Assembly (NCBI GenBank): GCA_020636375.1
Contig: JACJXZ010000002.1
Span: 620,001 to 684,000 of the forward strand
DNA: 64,000 nt
Origin: Lewinellaceae bacterium
Lineage (GTDB): Bacteria > Bacteroidota > Bacteroidia > Chitinophagales > Saprospiraceae
Reading direction: 5' to 3'
This document shows positions 18,470 to 26,967 of the stretch, in pieces. Every line of letters begins with the position of its first letter. Within the stretch, counting starts at the first letter, position 1. The notes under the pieces are model-generated. The model saw nothing but the letters and a program-made list of their open reading frames with translations. It was not told the origin of the DNA and did not search any database. Position numbers and translations under genes: made by a program.

Positions 18470-21400
18470 TTACAGTGGTATGTCTTTTGCTTCTACAACG
18501 TGCTTTTTTGAACTGCACAGGATGCCGTGGGCGGCGCCGGGGCGGATGGGGTCGTCCTCAACCAGTACGCCATCCTTGGTGATTTCCAGGCTCTGCACGA
18601 AGACAACATCGATATACGGCAGCTCTTCTACGAACTGGATCAGGCGGCTGCGGCGCAGGGTGTGGCCAAAAGCCGGCGGCGCACCCCCTTCGTCCAGCCA
18701 GGGGGAGAGGAAGCGGCGCAGGTCCTCGTCGAGCTGCTGCTTGAAAAAGGCGACGTCGACGCCCGGCCGGAAGGCGACCTCGATATCGACTTTCACGATT
18801 TCGTACTGGGCATTGACGACGTAGAGGGTAGGCTCATCCGGCTCCTTGGCGCCCAAAAAGAGGCAGGCTCTTTCCAGCAGGTAATCGCGCATTTCGTCCA
18901 GGTCGCCTCTGGGGAATCGGGGCTGGTTGCGGGCCGGGCCGACGCGCTTGTCGAGGCTGGGGATGACGGCCACGGCCACGCTGCCGGGCGCCTGCTCGGA
19001 AGGGATGGTGAAAAAGTACTGAGTATGGGGGATGCATTTGGCCGCGGCGATCTCCGGGAAGGCTTCCAGCAGGAGGTGTTCGTAATCCCAGACGGTGACG
19101 GCCCGGCCGCGGTGGCGCAGGCGTTCGCTGATCCGCATATAAAAAGCCAGGCCTTCCGATTCAGGCAGCCGGCCGCCGGAAGTGGCGAAGGGCTGCTCAA
19201 TCTTTTTGATGGCCGAGCGGCTGAGCACCAGCTTGCTGATCGTGCCTTCCGGCAGGCCGTCTGCCAGGTGGCTGTACTCGTTGGTGTTGGTGTCCAGGAA
19301 ATGCGCCTCGACGGCCTGGGCGCTCAGGTAGGCGATGCCGGGCAGGGCCGCCGCCATCCGCAGGGGATCCGCCTGTTCGGCGCCCGTCACCCGAAGCCAT
19401 AGCCATTCGGGAGGGAGCAGGGTGTTGCCCTCGCTGGATATGTCCTCCGGGATGCTCAGCTGGATCAGCCCGCCGCGGGTGAAGCCCCGGGTGCTGTCCA
19501 GCAAAATCTTATCCGGATTAATCGTCTTCCATTGGTTGTATTTGCTCAGATAAGACCATTGAATCTTCGGAGCGTTGGCCTCCGGCATTTTTTCCGATCC
19601 CTCCACTGTTTGCACCAGCAGGGAGAGGTTGGACCCCGGCTTCAGCTGGCTCAGGCCGATGTACAGATGGCCGCGAATCCGCCGGTCGATGTCCTGGCCG
19701 ATGAAGTCTTTGAATAAGGTCACCGGCTCAAAGGAATATTGCGGCATCCCGGCGTCCGATAATGCCGGCACTCCGGCTTCCGACAACTGCAACTCGGCTC
19801 TTTCGTAACCGCCGAAGGGGTGGAGATAGAAAAATTCGTCTACCGCAGGGTCCAGTTCCTGGCCCTCGGACACGTAGTCCAGCTCCATGGAATTGAAGGT
19901 GGGGGTGTAGGGGGGGAGAAGGGCATTGGGAGGATCTCCGGCATCAACCGGCACCAATTCTTTAGGATATTCTTTATGGAACAGCTCCCCTGTAAAAGTC
20001 AAGCGAACAAAACCCCTTCTAATAGATGGGTCAAATTGAGAAAAAGAATAGGTTGGATCTGGATCTCTTTGAGAGAATATGGAATCTGGACCCGAAAATT
20101 CAAAACTCATTTTAGTACTATCCCTCGGGTCAGGAGCACCCGCATCAGGATCAAAATCGACGTCGTCGTTAACAAAGCCCAACTCAAAAGAATCTACGCC
20201 CTCAGTTTGAAAATTATTATTACCTAAAAATTCAACCTCCACACCACCATTCGCATCGGATGGGGTACTGTATCCTGTATAATGGACTTCGAGCTTATCT
20301 GTGTCACTTCCCGTAAACGGCTCCACCCAATTCGGCCTCAACACCACCCGATCCAGTTTTTTCAAAAAAGCCTCGGCGAATCCGACATAAAACCGGGCCC
20401 CTTTGGGCGCCGTAGCCCCAAAGGGCATCATCTGCTGCGTGCCGTCGGACACCCCCTGGTCGGTCTGCAGGATCAGGTTTTTGCTGACCCCTTCGGCCCG
20501 GACGCTGACGGTAAATACTTTGCCGCCTTGCCTGGAAATGAGGTTCCTATAATCTTCCACGCCATTATCCGCAAAAAACATCCCCTTCTTCAAAGCGATC
20601 TTAACGGCCGGCCATTGGGTCATCGGGTTGTCTTCCATGGGGACGAGGGGGGGGAAGTCTTTGGGAAGATAGAGCCTCAGATTTAATTGTTGGCCACTTA
20701 TCTCAAAGAAAGAGGCCGATTCTGTTGGAAAGGGTGTCGAAGCGGTTAGAAATGGTGCATTCCAATCACCATAATTCGTCGTTCCTATTGACGAAGCATT
20801 AGAAATTTCGATTTCCGTCCATCCCTCTTTTCCCGACAGCCTTACTTCAAAAAGGTTATTAACAATTGGCCCTGTCAAAACAGTAGTATCATTAAGGGCA
20901 TTTTCAATATTTATTTCTATCAACCTGTTCCCCTCCTGCAGCAACAACTGCGGGGAGGCGATGACGAACCCTACCTCCTGCTCTTCCGCTGTTATGTCGT
21001 CGGAAAAGAGGCGGACGCCGTCCTGGATCAGGGGCGGGGTGTGGCTCCGGCCGAGCACAGTTTTGTCATTTTCGAAGGATTCTTCCGCCGCCGGGTTGTT
21101 CAGGGCGTATATACCCGGCGGCAGGTAAAAGCTCTTCACCGCTTCAATTTTCGCCTGGCTCACTACCCAGTCCTGAACCGTTTCGTAGAGGATGGGGCGG
21201 CCGTTCTGGTCTTTGCCGCCGAAGAGCTGCGTCCCTTTCTCCACGAACTGGGAGTCGAAGTTTTTAGCCAGGGTAAAGATCAAGAAGACGCTGTCGGGCT
21301 GAGCCGGGGCGCGGTGGAGGGCGAGCACCTGTTCGTAGTAAAAGTCAAGCTGCCTTTTGACCAGCTCGTTGAGGCTGTCCTGGGCGTGGCGGAACAGGCG

Positions 21401-22222
21401 CAGGAAGGCGATAAACAGGGAAATGTGGGGCTGTACGATGCGGTATTCTTCGTTTTCGGGTTTTTCCATGCGGGCCAGTTCTTCGTCGAAGGCGCGCTGG
21501 GCGCGGTTTTTCAGCACCACGTAGGCGTTGTAAAATTTCACGAAGATGCCGCGCAGCTGTTCGCGGGGGTAGTCGGCCGGCGCCTCGGCCATAATGCGGC
21601 CGTAGTCGGCCCAGTCGGCCAGGCCCCAGCGGGCGTCGTCGGTCACGAAGTAGCGGTAGAGCTCGGGATTGAGCTGGTCGTCCATGGCTTTGTGGAGGCT
21701 GATCAGCTGGAAGAAGGGGCTGGCCAGCTCTTCGATATCCCGCTCGTTGGCGCGCCGGATGAGGCCGAGCAGCAGGTGTTGCAGCGGGTGCCGGATGGCC
21801 ACCAGCTTGCGGTAGTGGCCTTCCAGTCCCTTCGCCATCCGGTAGAGGATTTCGGCCAGGTTGCGGTATGCCTGCGTCTCCTGCTGGCTCTCCCCTTCCT
21901 CATAGCTTTCCAGCAGGACGCCCAGGGCGTAGTCGGCCTCGTCATATTCCTTGCGGAGCTGGTTGAGGTCAATGGCGGACAGGACTGCCAGATAGGTGAG
22001 GGTCTCCGTTTCCCAGAAGCAGGCCCAGTCGCCGTCGGGGCGGTCGCTGAAGTCAAACCAGGAGAGCAGGGCAGCGTAGCGGTGGGCGGCCACCAGGAGG
22101 TCCTGCATGGAGCGGTCATCCAGTTGGAAATGATCGGGGGCCAGGGCGGCCAGCAGGCGCGTTATCCGGGTAGAGCCGTTGCGGCGGAGCGGATGCGGTT
22201 GTCGGATAATTATATTGCTCAT
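18470..22222 (-). CDS. baseplate J/gp47-like wedge protein (Afp11/Pvc11-like), 1250 aa
   Basis: 1250 aa. The N-terminal half is helical with AHRYAALLSWFDFSDRPDGDW; the central part is beta-rich; the C-terminal third has the baseplate J-like block (FYMRISERLRHRGRAVTVWDYEHLLLEAFPEI, then PRGDLDEMRDYLLERACLFLGA) and ends in LPYIDVVFVQSLEI. This organisation fits Afp11/Pvc11. The start ATG overlaps the stop of the gp25 gene by 4 nt, so the two are translationally coupled. Short AT-rich patches (about 19950-20300 and 20680-20940) suggest a variable beta-rich insertion. Confidence 0.86.
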   Translation of the reverse strand: MSNIIIRQPHPLRRNGSTRITRLLAALAPDHFQLDDRSMQDLLVAAHRYAALLSWFDFSDRPDGDWACFWETETLTYLAVLSAIDLNQLRKEYDEADYALGVLLESYEEGESQQETQAYRNLAEILYRMAKGLEGHYRKLVAIRHPLQHLLLGLIRRANERDIEELASPFFQLISLHKAMDDQLNPELYRYFVTDDARWGLADWADYGRIMAEAPADYPREQLRGIFVKFYNAYVVLKNRAQRAFDEELARMEKPENEEYRIVQPHISLFIAFLRLFRHAQDSLNELVKRQLDFYYEQVLALHRAPAQPDSVFLIFTLAKNFDSQFVEKGTQLFGGKDQNGRPILYETVQDWVVSQAKIEAVKSFYLPPGIYALNNPAAEESFENDKTVLGRSHTPPLIQDGVRLFSDDITAEEQEVGFVIASPQLLLQEGNRLIEINIENALNDTTVLTGPIVNNLFEVRLSGKEGWTEIEISNASSIGTTNYGDWNAPFLTASTPFPTESASFFEISGQQLNLRLYLPKDFPPLVPMEDNPMTQWPAVKIALKKGMFFADNGVEDYRNLISRQGGKVFTVSVRAEGVSKNLILQTDQGVSDGTQQMMPFGATAPKGARFYVGFAEAFLKKLDRVVLRPNWVEPFTGSDTDKLEVHYTGYSTPSDANGGVEVEFLGNNNFQTEGVDSFELGFVNDDVDFDPDAGAPDPRDSTKMSFEFSGPDSIFSQRDPDPTYSFSQFDPSIRRGFVRLTFTGELFHKEYPKELVPVDAGDPPNALLPPYTPTFNSMELDYVSEGQELDPAVDEFFYLHPFGGYERAELQLSEAGVPALSDAGMPQYSFEPVTLFKDFIGQDIDRRIRGHLYIGLSQLKPGSNLSLLVQTVEGSEKMPEANAPKIQWSYLSKYNQWKTINPDKILLDSTRGFTRGGLIQLSIPEDISSEGNTLLPPEWLWLRVTGAEQADPLRMAAALPGIAYLSAQAVEAHFLDTNTNEYSHLADGLPEGTISKLVLSRSAIKKIEQPFATSGGRLPESEGLAFYMRISERLRHRGRAVTVWDYEHLLLEAFPEIAAAKCIPHTQYFFTIPSEQAPGSVAVAVIPSLDKRVGPARNQPRFPRGDLDEMRDYLLERACLFLGAKEPDEPTLYVVNAQYEIVKVDIEVAFRPGVDVAFFKQQLDEDLRRFLSPWLDEGGAPPAFGHTLRRSRLIQFVEELPYIDVVFVQSLEITKDGVLVEDDPIRPGAAHGILCSSKKHVVEAKDIPL

Positions 22223-22665
22223 TGGGCAATGATGGTAGCTTCTCGTTTATAAAAATCATATACATAATTGTACCGGCTATTGGTGGCGCGCACGGTGATG
22301 TCCACCGATATTTTCAGCCGGCCTTCCAGCAGGTTTTCATCCTCCAGGATTTCGATGCCGTTCAGTTTCACCCGGGGTTCGTAGTAGAGGATGGAACGGT
22401 CGATCAGGTTCCTGACGTAGGTCAGCAGGCTTTCGTTGATAGGCTCGAAAAGCAAGTCTTCCAGGGAACATCCGTAATCGGGCCGCATGACCCGCTCGCC
22501 GGGGCGGGTGGTCAACAGGATGGTCAGGCTCTGTTCGATATCGCGGATATCGGAGGCCATGTCCACGCTGCAATCCGCGCCGGGCGCTCCCGCCCGTTCT
22601 TTGCTGAAAGTTACCGGGAAGGCCCAGCCGGTTCCGAGGAAGGGTTGTTTGTCCGGAGAAGGCAT
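22219..22665 (-). CDS. gp25-like baseplate wedge protein (Afp9/Pvc9-like)
   Basis: 148 aa. Contains DIRDIEQSLTILLTTRPGERVM and RPDYGCSLEDLLFEP, the core of the gp25/lysozyme-like baseplate wedge family, followed by YVRNLIDRSILYYEPRV. In T4 and eCIS it nucleates sheath assembly on the baseplate. Overlaps the downstream gpJ-class gene by 4 nt. Confidence 0.93.
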   Translation of the reverse strand: MPSPDKQPFLGTGWAFPVTFSKERAGAPGADCSVDMASDIRDIEQSLTILLTTRPGERVMRPDYGCSLEDLLFEPINESLLTYVRNLIDRSILYYEPRVKLNGIEILEDENLLEGRLKISVDITVRATNSRYNYVYDFYKREATIIAQ

Positions 22666-22678
22666 TTGCTTTTTTTTT

Positions 22679-22734
22679 GCTGCAAAATTTTGTTTCCGCT
22701 AAGTCGGAACCCGAGGAAAACAAAATTTTGCAGC
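22679..22734. repeat. strong inverted repeat inside the eCIS operon, between PAAR and gp25 genes
   Basis: GCTGCAAAATTTTGTTTCC (22679-22697) pairs with 22715-22734 (one bulged A), loop 17 nt. On the coding (minus) strand the stem is followed by an A-run, not a U-run, so it is not a canonical terminator for the operon; the T-run lies on the plus-strand side. The 164-nt gap is the largest in the structural part of the operon and otherwise shows no gene. Confidence 0.85.
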
Positions 22735-22829
22735 CGTTCGCGGCCCGGGGCTTTTTGCATGGCCCTGGCCGGCTGAATGATTAGTGCGCTGTTCTTCAAT
22801 TCAAAGCGCCTACCAGCCCTCGACGCAAT

Positions 22830-23126
22830 TCATCCGCCGATGAGGACCGTGCCGGCGCCGGCGGTAATCAGGCCGCCGTGGGCGGTCGTGTCGCCCATCC
22901 GGGCGGCCGGCTGGCCGCCGATCAGCACAGTGGCGGATCCGGCGGCAATGCTGTCGGGCGGGCCGGCGCAGGTGCACAGGCTGCCGACGGTGGCGGCCGG
23001 CATGCCTTCGATGAGCACGTTCGGGACTCCGGGAGGCAAAATGGGGCCTCCGGTATGGGGGTTGCCGCTGCCCGGGTTTACCAGGGGGCAGGTATGCATA
23101 TCGCCGGATCTGGCTGCTAAGGGCAT
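22830..23126 (-). CDS. PAAR-domain spike tip protein (Afp10/Pvc10-like)
   Basis: 98 aa, the size of a single PAAR domain. Starts MPLAARSGDMHTCPLVNPG and contains the repeated VLIxGxPAAxxGD pattern with two His and two Cys (His11, Cys13, Cys51/Cys53, His82) placed for zinc binding at the tip. It would cap the VgrG-like trimer encoded just upstream, 10 nt away. Confidence 0.94.
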   Translation of the reverse strand: MPLAARSGDMHTCPLVNPGSGNPHTGGPILPPGVPNVLIEGMPAATVGSLCTCAGPPDSIAAGSATVLIGGQPAARMGDTTAHGGLITAGAGTVLIGG

Positions 23127-23136
23127 ATTCTAAAGT

Positions 23137-24978
23137 TTAATTGATCTTCACAAAACTGCCGCGGAGGGTCAGGTCGCCGGAAGCGGTGACTTCGGTTTTC
23201 GACTGGCCCTGGATCTTGAAATTCGTGTTGGCTTTCTGGCTCACCTCCATGCCTTCCAGCTTGATGTTCTGGGCGGCTTTGAGGGTGAGGTCCTTCGCCG
23301 ATTCGATGGTGATGCCGTTGGCTTCCATGGTGATCTTGTTGCCGTGTTCGTCTTCCAGGTGGACCTTGTCGGCGTCTTCGTCGACGAGGATTTTTTTGCC
23401 GCCGGGCGTTTCGAGCGTCATGCTCTTTTTTTCGTCGTCGAATATCCATTTCATTTCGCTGCGGGTCACCCAGCCTTTCTGGTGGTTGTTGTCGGTGGCG
23501 GTTAGCGGGGCCGGCTTGGCGGTGCTGTTCAGCATGCCGAGGACGACAGCCTGGCGGGGGTCTTCATCCAGGAAGCCGACGACGACTTCGTCGCCCAGCT
23601 CCGGCCGCCAGAAAGCGCCGCGGTTGTTGCCGGCATCCTGGCAGGCGATGCGCATCCAGGCGCCGTCGCCCTGGTTGTCCAGCACCGGCAGGCGCACCTG
23701 GATGCGGTGGGCGTTTTCGGGGTCGTTTTCCAGAGCCGTCACCACGCCGATCTGCAGGCCATGCACCGAGGGCAGCAGGGCGGCGGCCGGCGCTTCCTGC
23801 ACATCGTCGAACTCCTGGGCGAACCAGCGCTGCGGCAGGCCAAACTGGGCGTGGGCGTACCACATGCCCTGGTTGATCTCGTGAGTGACCGCCGTGACCA
23901 ATACCTTGCCGCTGTGGCGCTGGCCGACGTTGACCAGCTGGATCATGTCGCCGGGATAGATATCGGCCACGCCCTGGAATTTGACCCGGCCCTGGCTTTT
24001 GGCCAGTTTGCCTTTGACCTGCTGGGCTTTGGCCCACTGCTGGGATTCTTCCGATCCGAGGTGGCCGGTATGCTGCAGGGGCCAGTGATCCAGGCCCATC
24101 ACCTGGGTATAATCCGTATTGGGCGGCGTGCCGGGCAACTCCAGCCCGACAGCGCCGGCTGCGCTTTGAGCAGCGGAGGTCACCGCCGGCGGGAGGGACG
24201 GAAGGCTCAGGCCACCGCCCAGGCCGCCGCCTTCGGGTTCGCTTTCTTCCAGGTCCTGGTTGTCGGGGTTCCAGATGCGGGCCTTCACGGTGGGGTACTG
24301 GTCGCGGGCGTCCATCTGGCCCTCGAACTCGAAGATGTTGACCCCATATTGCAGGGGGAACTTCGCCTCCTGCTCAAAATCGGGCTTTTTGATTTTCACT
24401 TCCCCATCCCTGGCCAGCACCAGCATGCCGTTGGCTTCGGCGCGGGTGGACAGGAAGTCCCAGTCGGTAGCATGAAACTGCACCATTTCCTGGTGCGTCC
24501 CGGGGGTATCCTCCACGTCGGGCTGCAGGCCGCGCCCCCGGATAAGCTCGCTCATGATATCGCTGTCGGTGAGGTTGTAGAAATACTTGTTTTTGCGCCC
24601 CACCGTCAGTTTAACCGCCTCATCCTTGCATTCGATCTCGATATGAGACTGGCCCTCCTGGATGATGCGCAGGGCATGGCGGACAATGATCCCTTTGAAT
24701 ATCAGGGCATTATTGCCGTGATAACCCGCATGGATTTCGATGGGGTTGCCGGGGGAAAGCAGGTCGGTATCGCTGACTTCGAAACGCTGGTTCGACACGT
24801 CCCCGTCGATGAAGGTGAGCACCGCAAAAGGAATGCGGTTGGCGCACCGGGACACCCGGATGCCGGACGGCCGGACGATATCGGGCAGGGGCTGGCCGTT
24901 GACTTTTATCAGGGTAGTGGAAAGATCAGCGGATTCCGTTCCGGGAACGGCCAGCTGATTGACATTCGGATCAAACAT
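23137..24978 (-). CDS. VgrG/gp5-gp27-like spike protein (Afp8/Pvc8-like)
   Basis: 613 aa. The N-terminal gp27-like part (1-400) includes NPIEIHAGYHGNNALIFKGIIV and VTLTVG-like strands; about 400-490 is an OB-fold gp5 domain (IGVVTALENDPENAHRIQVRLP, GAFWRPELGDEVVVGFLDEDPRQ); the C-terminus is a beta-helix spike (HGNKITMEANGITIESAKDL). This is the full VgrG architecture of eCIS hubs. It lies between the LysM adaptor and the PAAR gene. Confidence 0.94.
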   Translation of the reverse strand: MFDPNVNQLAVPGTESADLSTTLIKVNGQPLPDIVRPSGIRVSRCANRIPFAVLTFIDGDVSNQRFEVSDTDLLSPGNPIEIHAGYHGNNALIFKGIIVRHALRIIQEGQSHIEIECKDEAVKLTVGRKNKYFYNLTDSDIMSELIRGRGLQPDVEDTPGTHQEMVQFHATDWDFLSTRAEANGMLVLARDGEVKIKKPDFEQEAKFPLQYGVNIFEFEGQMDARDQYPTVKARIWNPDNQDLEESEPEGGGLGGGLSLPSLPPAVTSAAQSAAGAVGLELPGTPPNTDYTQVMGLDHWPLQHTGHLGSEESQQWAKAQQVKGKLAKSQGRVKFQGVADIYPGDMIQLVNVGQRHSGKVLVTAVTHEINQGMWYAHAQFGLPQRWFAQEFDDVQEAPAAALLPSVHGLQIGVVTALENDPENAHRIQVRLPVLDNQGDGAWMRIACQDAGNNRGAFWRPELGDEVVVGFLDEDPRQAVVLGMLNSTAKPAPLTATDNNHQKGWVTRSEMKWIFDDEKKSMTLETPGGKKILVDEDADKVHLEDEHGNKITMEANGITIESAKDLTLKAAQNIKLEGMEVSQKANTNFKIQGQSKTEVTASGDLTLRGSFVKIN

Positions 24979-24984
24979 GCTAAC

Positions 24985-25701
24985 TTATTTCTCGATGGGC
25001 GGAAACAATAAACTTTTGCCGGCCAGGTCGCTCCGGAAGGAGGTCAACCCGTTGGCAGCGGCCACTTCGAGCAGGAAGCGGGGCGATTCGTAAATGGCGT
25101 GGCACAACTGGTCCAGCCGTTCCCCTTCCCGCAAGGCGCGGACGTGGGTCAGGTCGGCAGACCGCAGGTCGGCATCCAGCACCCGGGTCACGTTGTCCGT
25201 ATCCCGCCTGAACTTCAACTGGACTTTCGCCCGCAGGGGCGTGCCGTTGGGCCGGAACAGGGTGTAGGTAATATCGATCGATTCGACAACGCCCTGGAAA
25301 ATGAATTTGCCCCAGACGATAATCAGCTTATTGGGGCGGTGTTCCTGGCCGTTGAAGCCTACCGTCCGGTTGAGTGATTCGAGTTCTGCAGTCACCTCCT
25401 TCTTTTCGCCGCTGGCACCGGTGCCGTCGATCAGGATTTCAAAAGAAAGCTCCGGCGAACGGATGTGGTTAAAGCGCTGCACGCCTTCCGGGGTGCCTTC
25501 TTCCTGTTCGTCGTTATAGACAAACTGCTCGCTGCTGGCCCATTGTTCCGGGTTAAACATAGCGATAAAGGGTGCGCCGTTGGGGATGGGCACCGGCGCA
25601 TATTTCTTGACCGGCATGATGGTGACCCTGCCCGGCAAAGGCACCAGGTTCATCAGCTTGTCGAGCCCGGAACCTACTTCGTTAAGGACCTGATTGATCA
25701 T
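24985..25701 (-). CDS. LysM-containing tube-baseplate adaptor (CIS tube protein, Afp7/Pvc7-like)
   Basis: 238 aa. The first 170 aa resemble CIS_tube (MFNPEQWASSEQFVYNDEQE and an FxFQGVVESIDITYTLF strand), and the C-terminus is a LysM motif (REGERLDQLCHAIYESPRFLLEVAAANGL). Such proteins connect the inner tube to the VgrG hub. Its ATG directly follows the TAA of the DUF5908 gene. Confidence 0.92.
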   Translation of the reverse strand: MINQVLNEVGSGLDKLMNLVPLPGRVTIMPVKKYAPVPIPNGAPFIAMFNPEQWASSEQFVYNDEQEEGTPEGVQRFNHIRSPELSFEILIDGTGASGEKKEVTAELESLNRTVGFNGQEHRPNKLIIVWGKFIFQGVVESIDITYTLFRPNGTPLRAKVQLKFRRDTDNVTRVLDADLRSADLTHVRALREGERLDQLCHAIYESPRFLLEVAAANGLTSFRSDLAGKSLLFPPIEK

Positions 25702-25884
25702 TTATCGCTCATTTTTGCGTTTGATAATCTCCAGCGCCTCCTGTACCGACCGTTCCAGGGCCTTCAGCCGGGCTTTGTCCTGGCCGTTTTGCCGGTTGGC
25801 CGGGGGGCGGTTGTTTTCGGGAGGGTCCTGCTGGCCGTCCCCCACTCTGGCTTTGATGACCAATTCCATGATTTCTACTGGCAT
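25702..25884 (-). CDS. DUF5908 mini-protein (Afp6/Pvc6 position)
   Basis: 60 aa starting MPVEIMELVIKARVGDG, the signature N-terminus of DUF5908, a short protein found almost only in eCIS loci between the tube and LysM genes. The second half is charged and helical. Function unknown; it abuts the LysM gene. Confidence 0.88.
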   Translation of the reverse strand: MPVEIMELVIKARVGDGQQDPPENNRPPANRQNGQDKARLKALERSVQEALEIIKRKNER

Positions 25885-25891
25885 AGCGATA

Positions 25892-26344
25892 TTATTTAAC
25901 GATGGTAAAATACTGGTAGGCCAATTCCAGGCTTTCCACCACGATTTGGCTTTCCTCGGCGTTGAAATCCGAGACCGACCATTTCTGGGGCCAGGCGTTG
26001 ACGCAGCGGTAGGTCAGCAAGGGCGCATGCTGTTCGTTGAGCAGCGTGACCAGCACGGTGGCGGGCTGGATATCCAGGTGTTCTATGGCATCCTTCACCC
26101 ACTGGATCAGGCCCGAATCCTTGAACAGCCCGCGTTTGAGGGACAGGTTGGGATACGACCCCCGGGTCGGCAATTTAAAGGTGAAGCGGTTTTCTCCCCC
26201 GCTCACCACGGATTCGGTTTCCAGTTCCTGGGACAAACCGCCGACCGACTGGAAAAAGGTGTCCCGTTGTTGCAGGCCGGGAATGTCCTGAAACTCCACC
26301 CGGAAGTGAAATCCGACCGGAGGATAATGCGTAGTAGAAGCCAT
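25892..26344 (-). CDS. inner tube protein 2 (Afp5/Pvc5-like)
   Basis: 150 aa from the ATG at 26344 (MASTTHYPPVGFHFRVEF); an upstream in-frame ATG at 26401 would add 19 residues that do not resemble the family. Contains FKLPTRGSYPNLSLKRGLF and PATVLVTLLNEQHAPLLTYRC, the Hcp-like phage tail tube (T4 gp19) pattern. Probably the adaptor-layer tube protein next to the hub, since it differs from the main tube gene at 26442. Confidence 0.9.
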   Translation of the reverse strand: MASTTHYPPVGFHFRVEFQDIPGLQQRDTFFQSVGGLSQELETESVVSGGENRFTFKLPTRGSYPNLSLKRGLFKDSGLIQWVKDAIEHLDIQPATVLVTLLNEQHAPLLTYRCVNAWPQKWSVSDFNAEESQIVVESLELAYQYFTIVK

Positions 26345-26441
26345 AGGCAATGGGGTTTTGCGCTCGCTGGACGGCGATGCCATGCGCGGATCAGGACGCA
26401 CTTACCGAGTGTGCCAAAATCCCGCGCCATACATCCGGCGG

Positions 26442-26873
26442 TTACTCAAATTTTACAGTCATGCCCTCGTGGGCAAGCTCCATGGACTCGATGGACACCT
26501 CGTTGCCGTCGGCCTTGAGGTCGGTGCCCTGCACCTTGACCGGCCAGGCATTTTTGATCTGCCACGTCACCACCGGCTCGTGGTTTTCGTTCAGCAGGCT
26601 GATGGTCAGGTCGCGCCGCTCGATGGTATTGAGCCTTACGGTGTTCCACCATTCGAAGTATTGGTTGTCCTTCGGCATGGTGCCGCGCTTGAGGGTGATG
26701 TTGCCGAATTTCTGCATGCCCGGCATTTTGGTCTTGTGGTATTCCGGGCTGTGGCCCTCCCGGTATTCGATGACCTCGGTCTCGACATCTAAGCCACTGA
26801 CTTCCGTGAAACCAATACGGGTGCCAGCCCAATCGACCTGAAAGTGGAATTTTGGCATTGGATAATCAGCCAT
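26442..26873 (-). CDS. inner tube protein 1, main tube subunit (Afp1/Pvc1-like)
   Basis: 143 aa. Starts MADYPMPKFHFQVDWAGTRIGFTEV and contains ITLKRGTMPKDNQYFEWWN, the gp19/T4-type tail tube family. It stacks as hexameric rings through which cargo passes. Gene lies just after the sheath gene. Confidence 0.94.
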   Translation of the reverse strand: MADYPMPKFHFQVDWAGTRIGFTEVSGLDVETEVIEYREGHSPEYHKTKMPGMQKFGNITLKRGTMPKDNQYFEWWNTVRLNTIERRDLTISLLNENHEPVVTWQIKNAWPVKVQGTDLKADGNEVSIESMELAHEGMTVKFE

Positions 26874-26967
26874 TGTTCTTGGATTTTAATTTTTTTAAGA
26901 TTTGTTGTGATGAGCCTGTGAGCGCCGGATGGGCATGGCCATCCATGCCGGGGCGCGCTGCATTCCA

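Noticed and set aside
22611..22799. 62-aa ORF between PAAR and gp25
   Set aside because: It runs through the inverted repeat and overlaps the gp25 start; no family resemblance.
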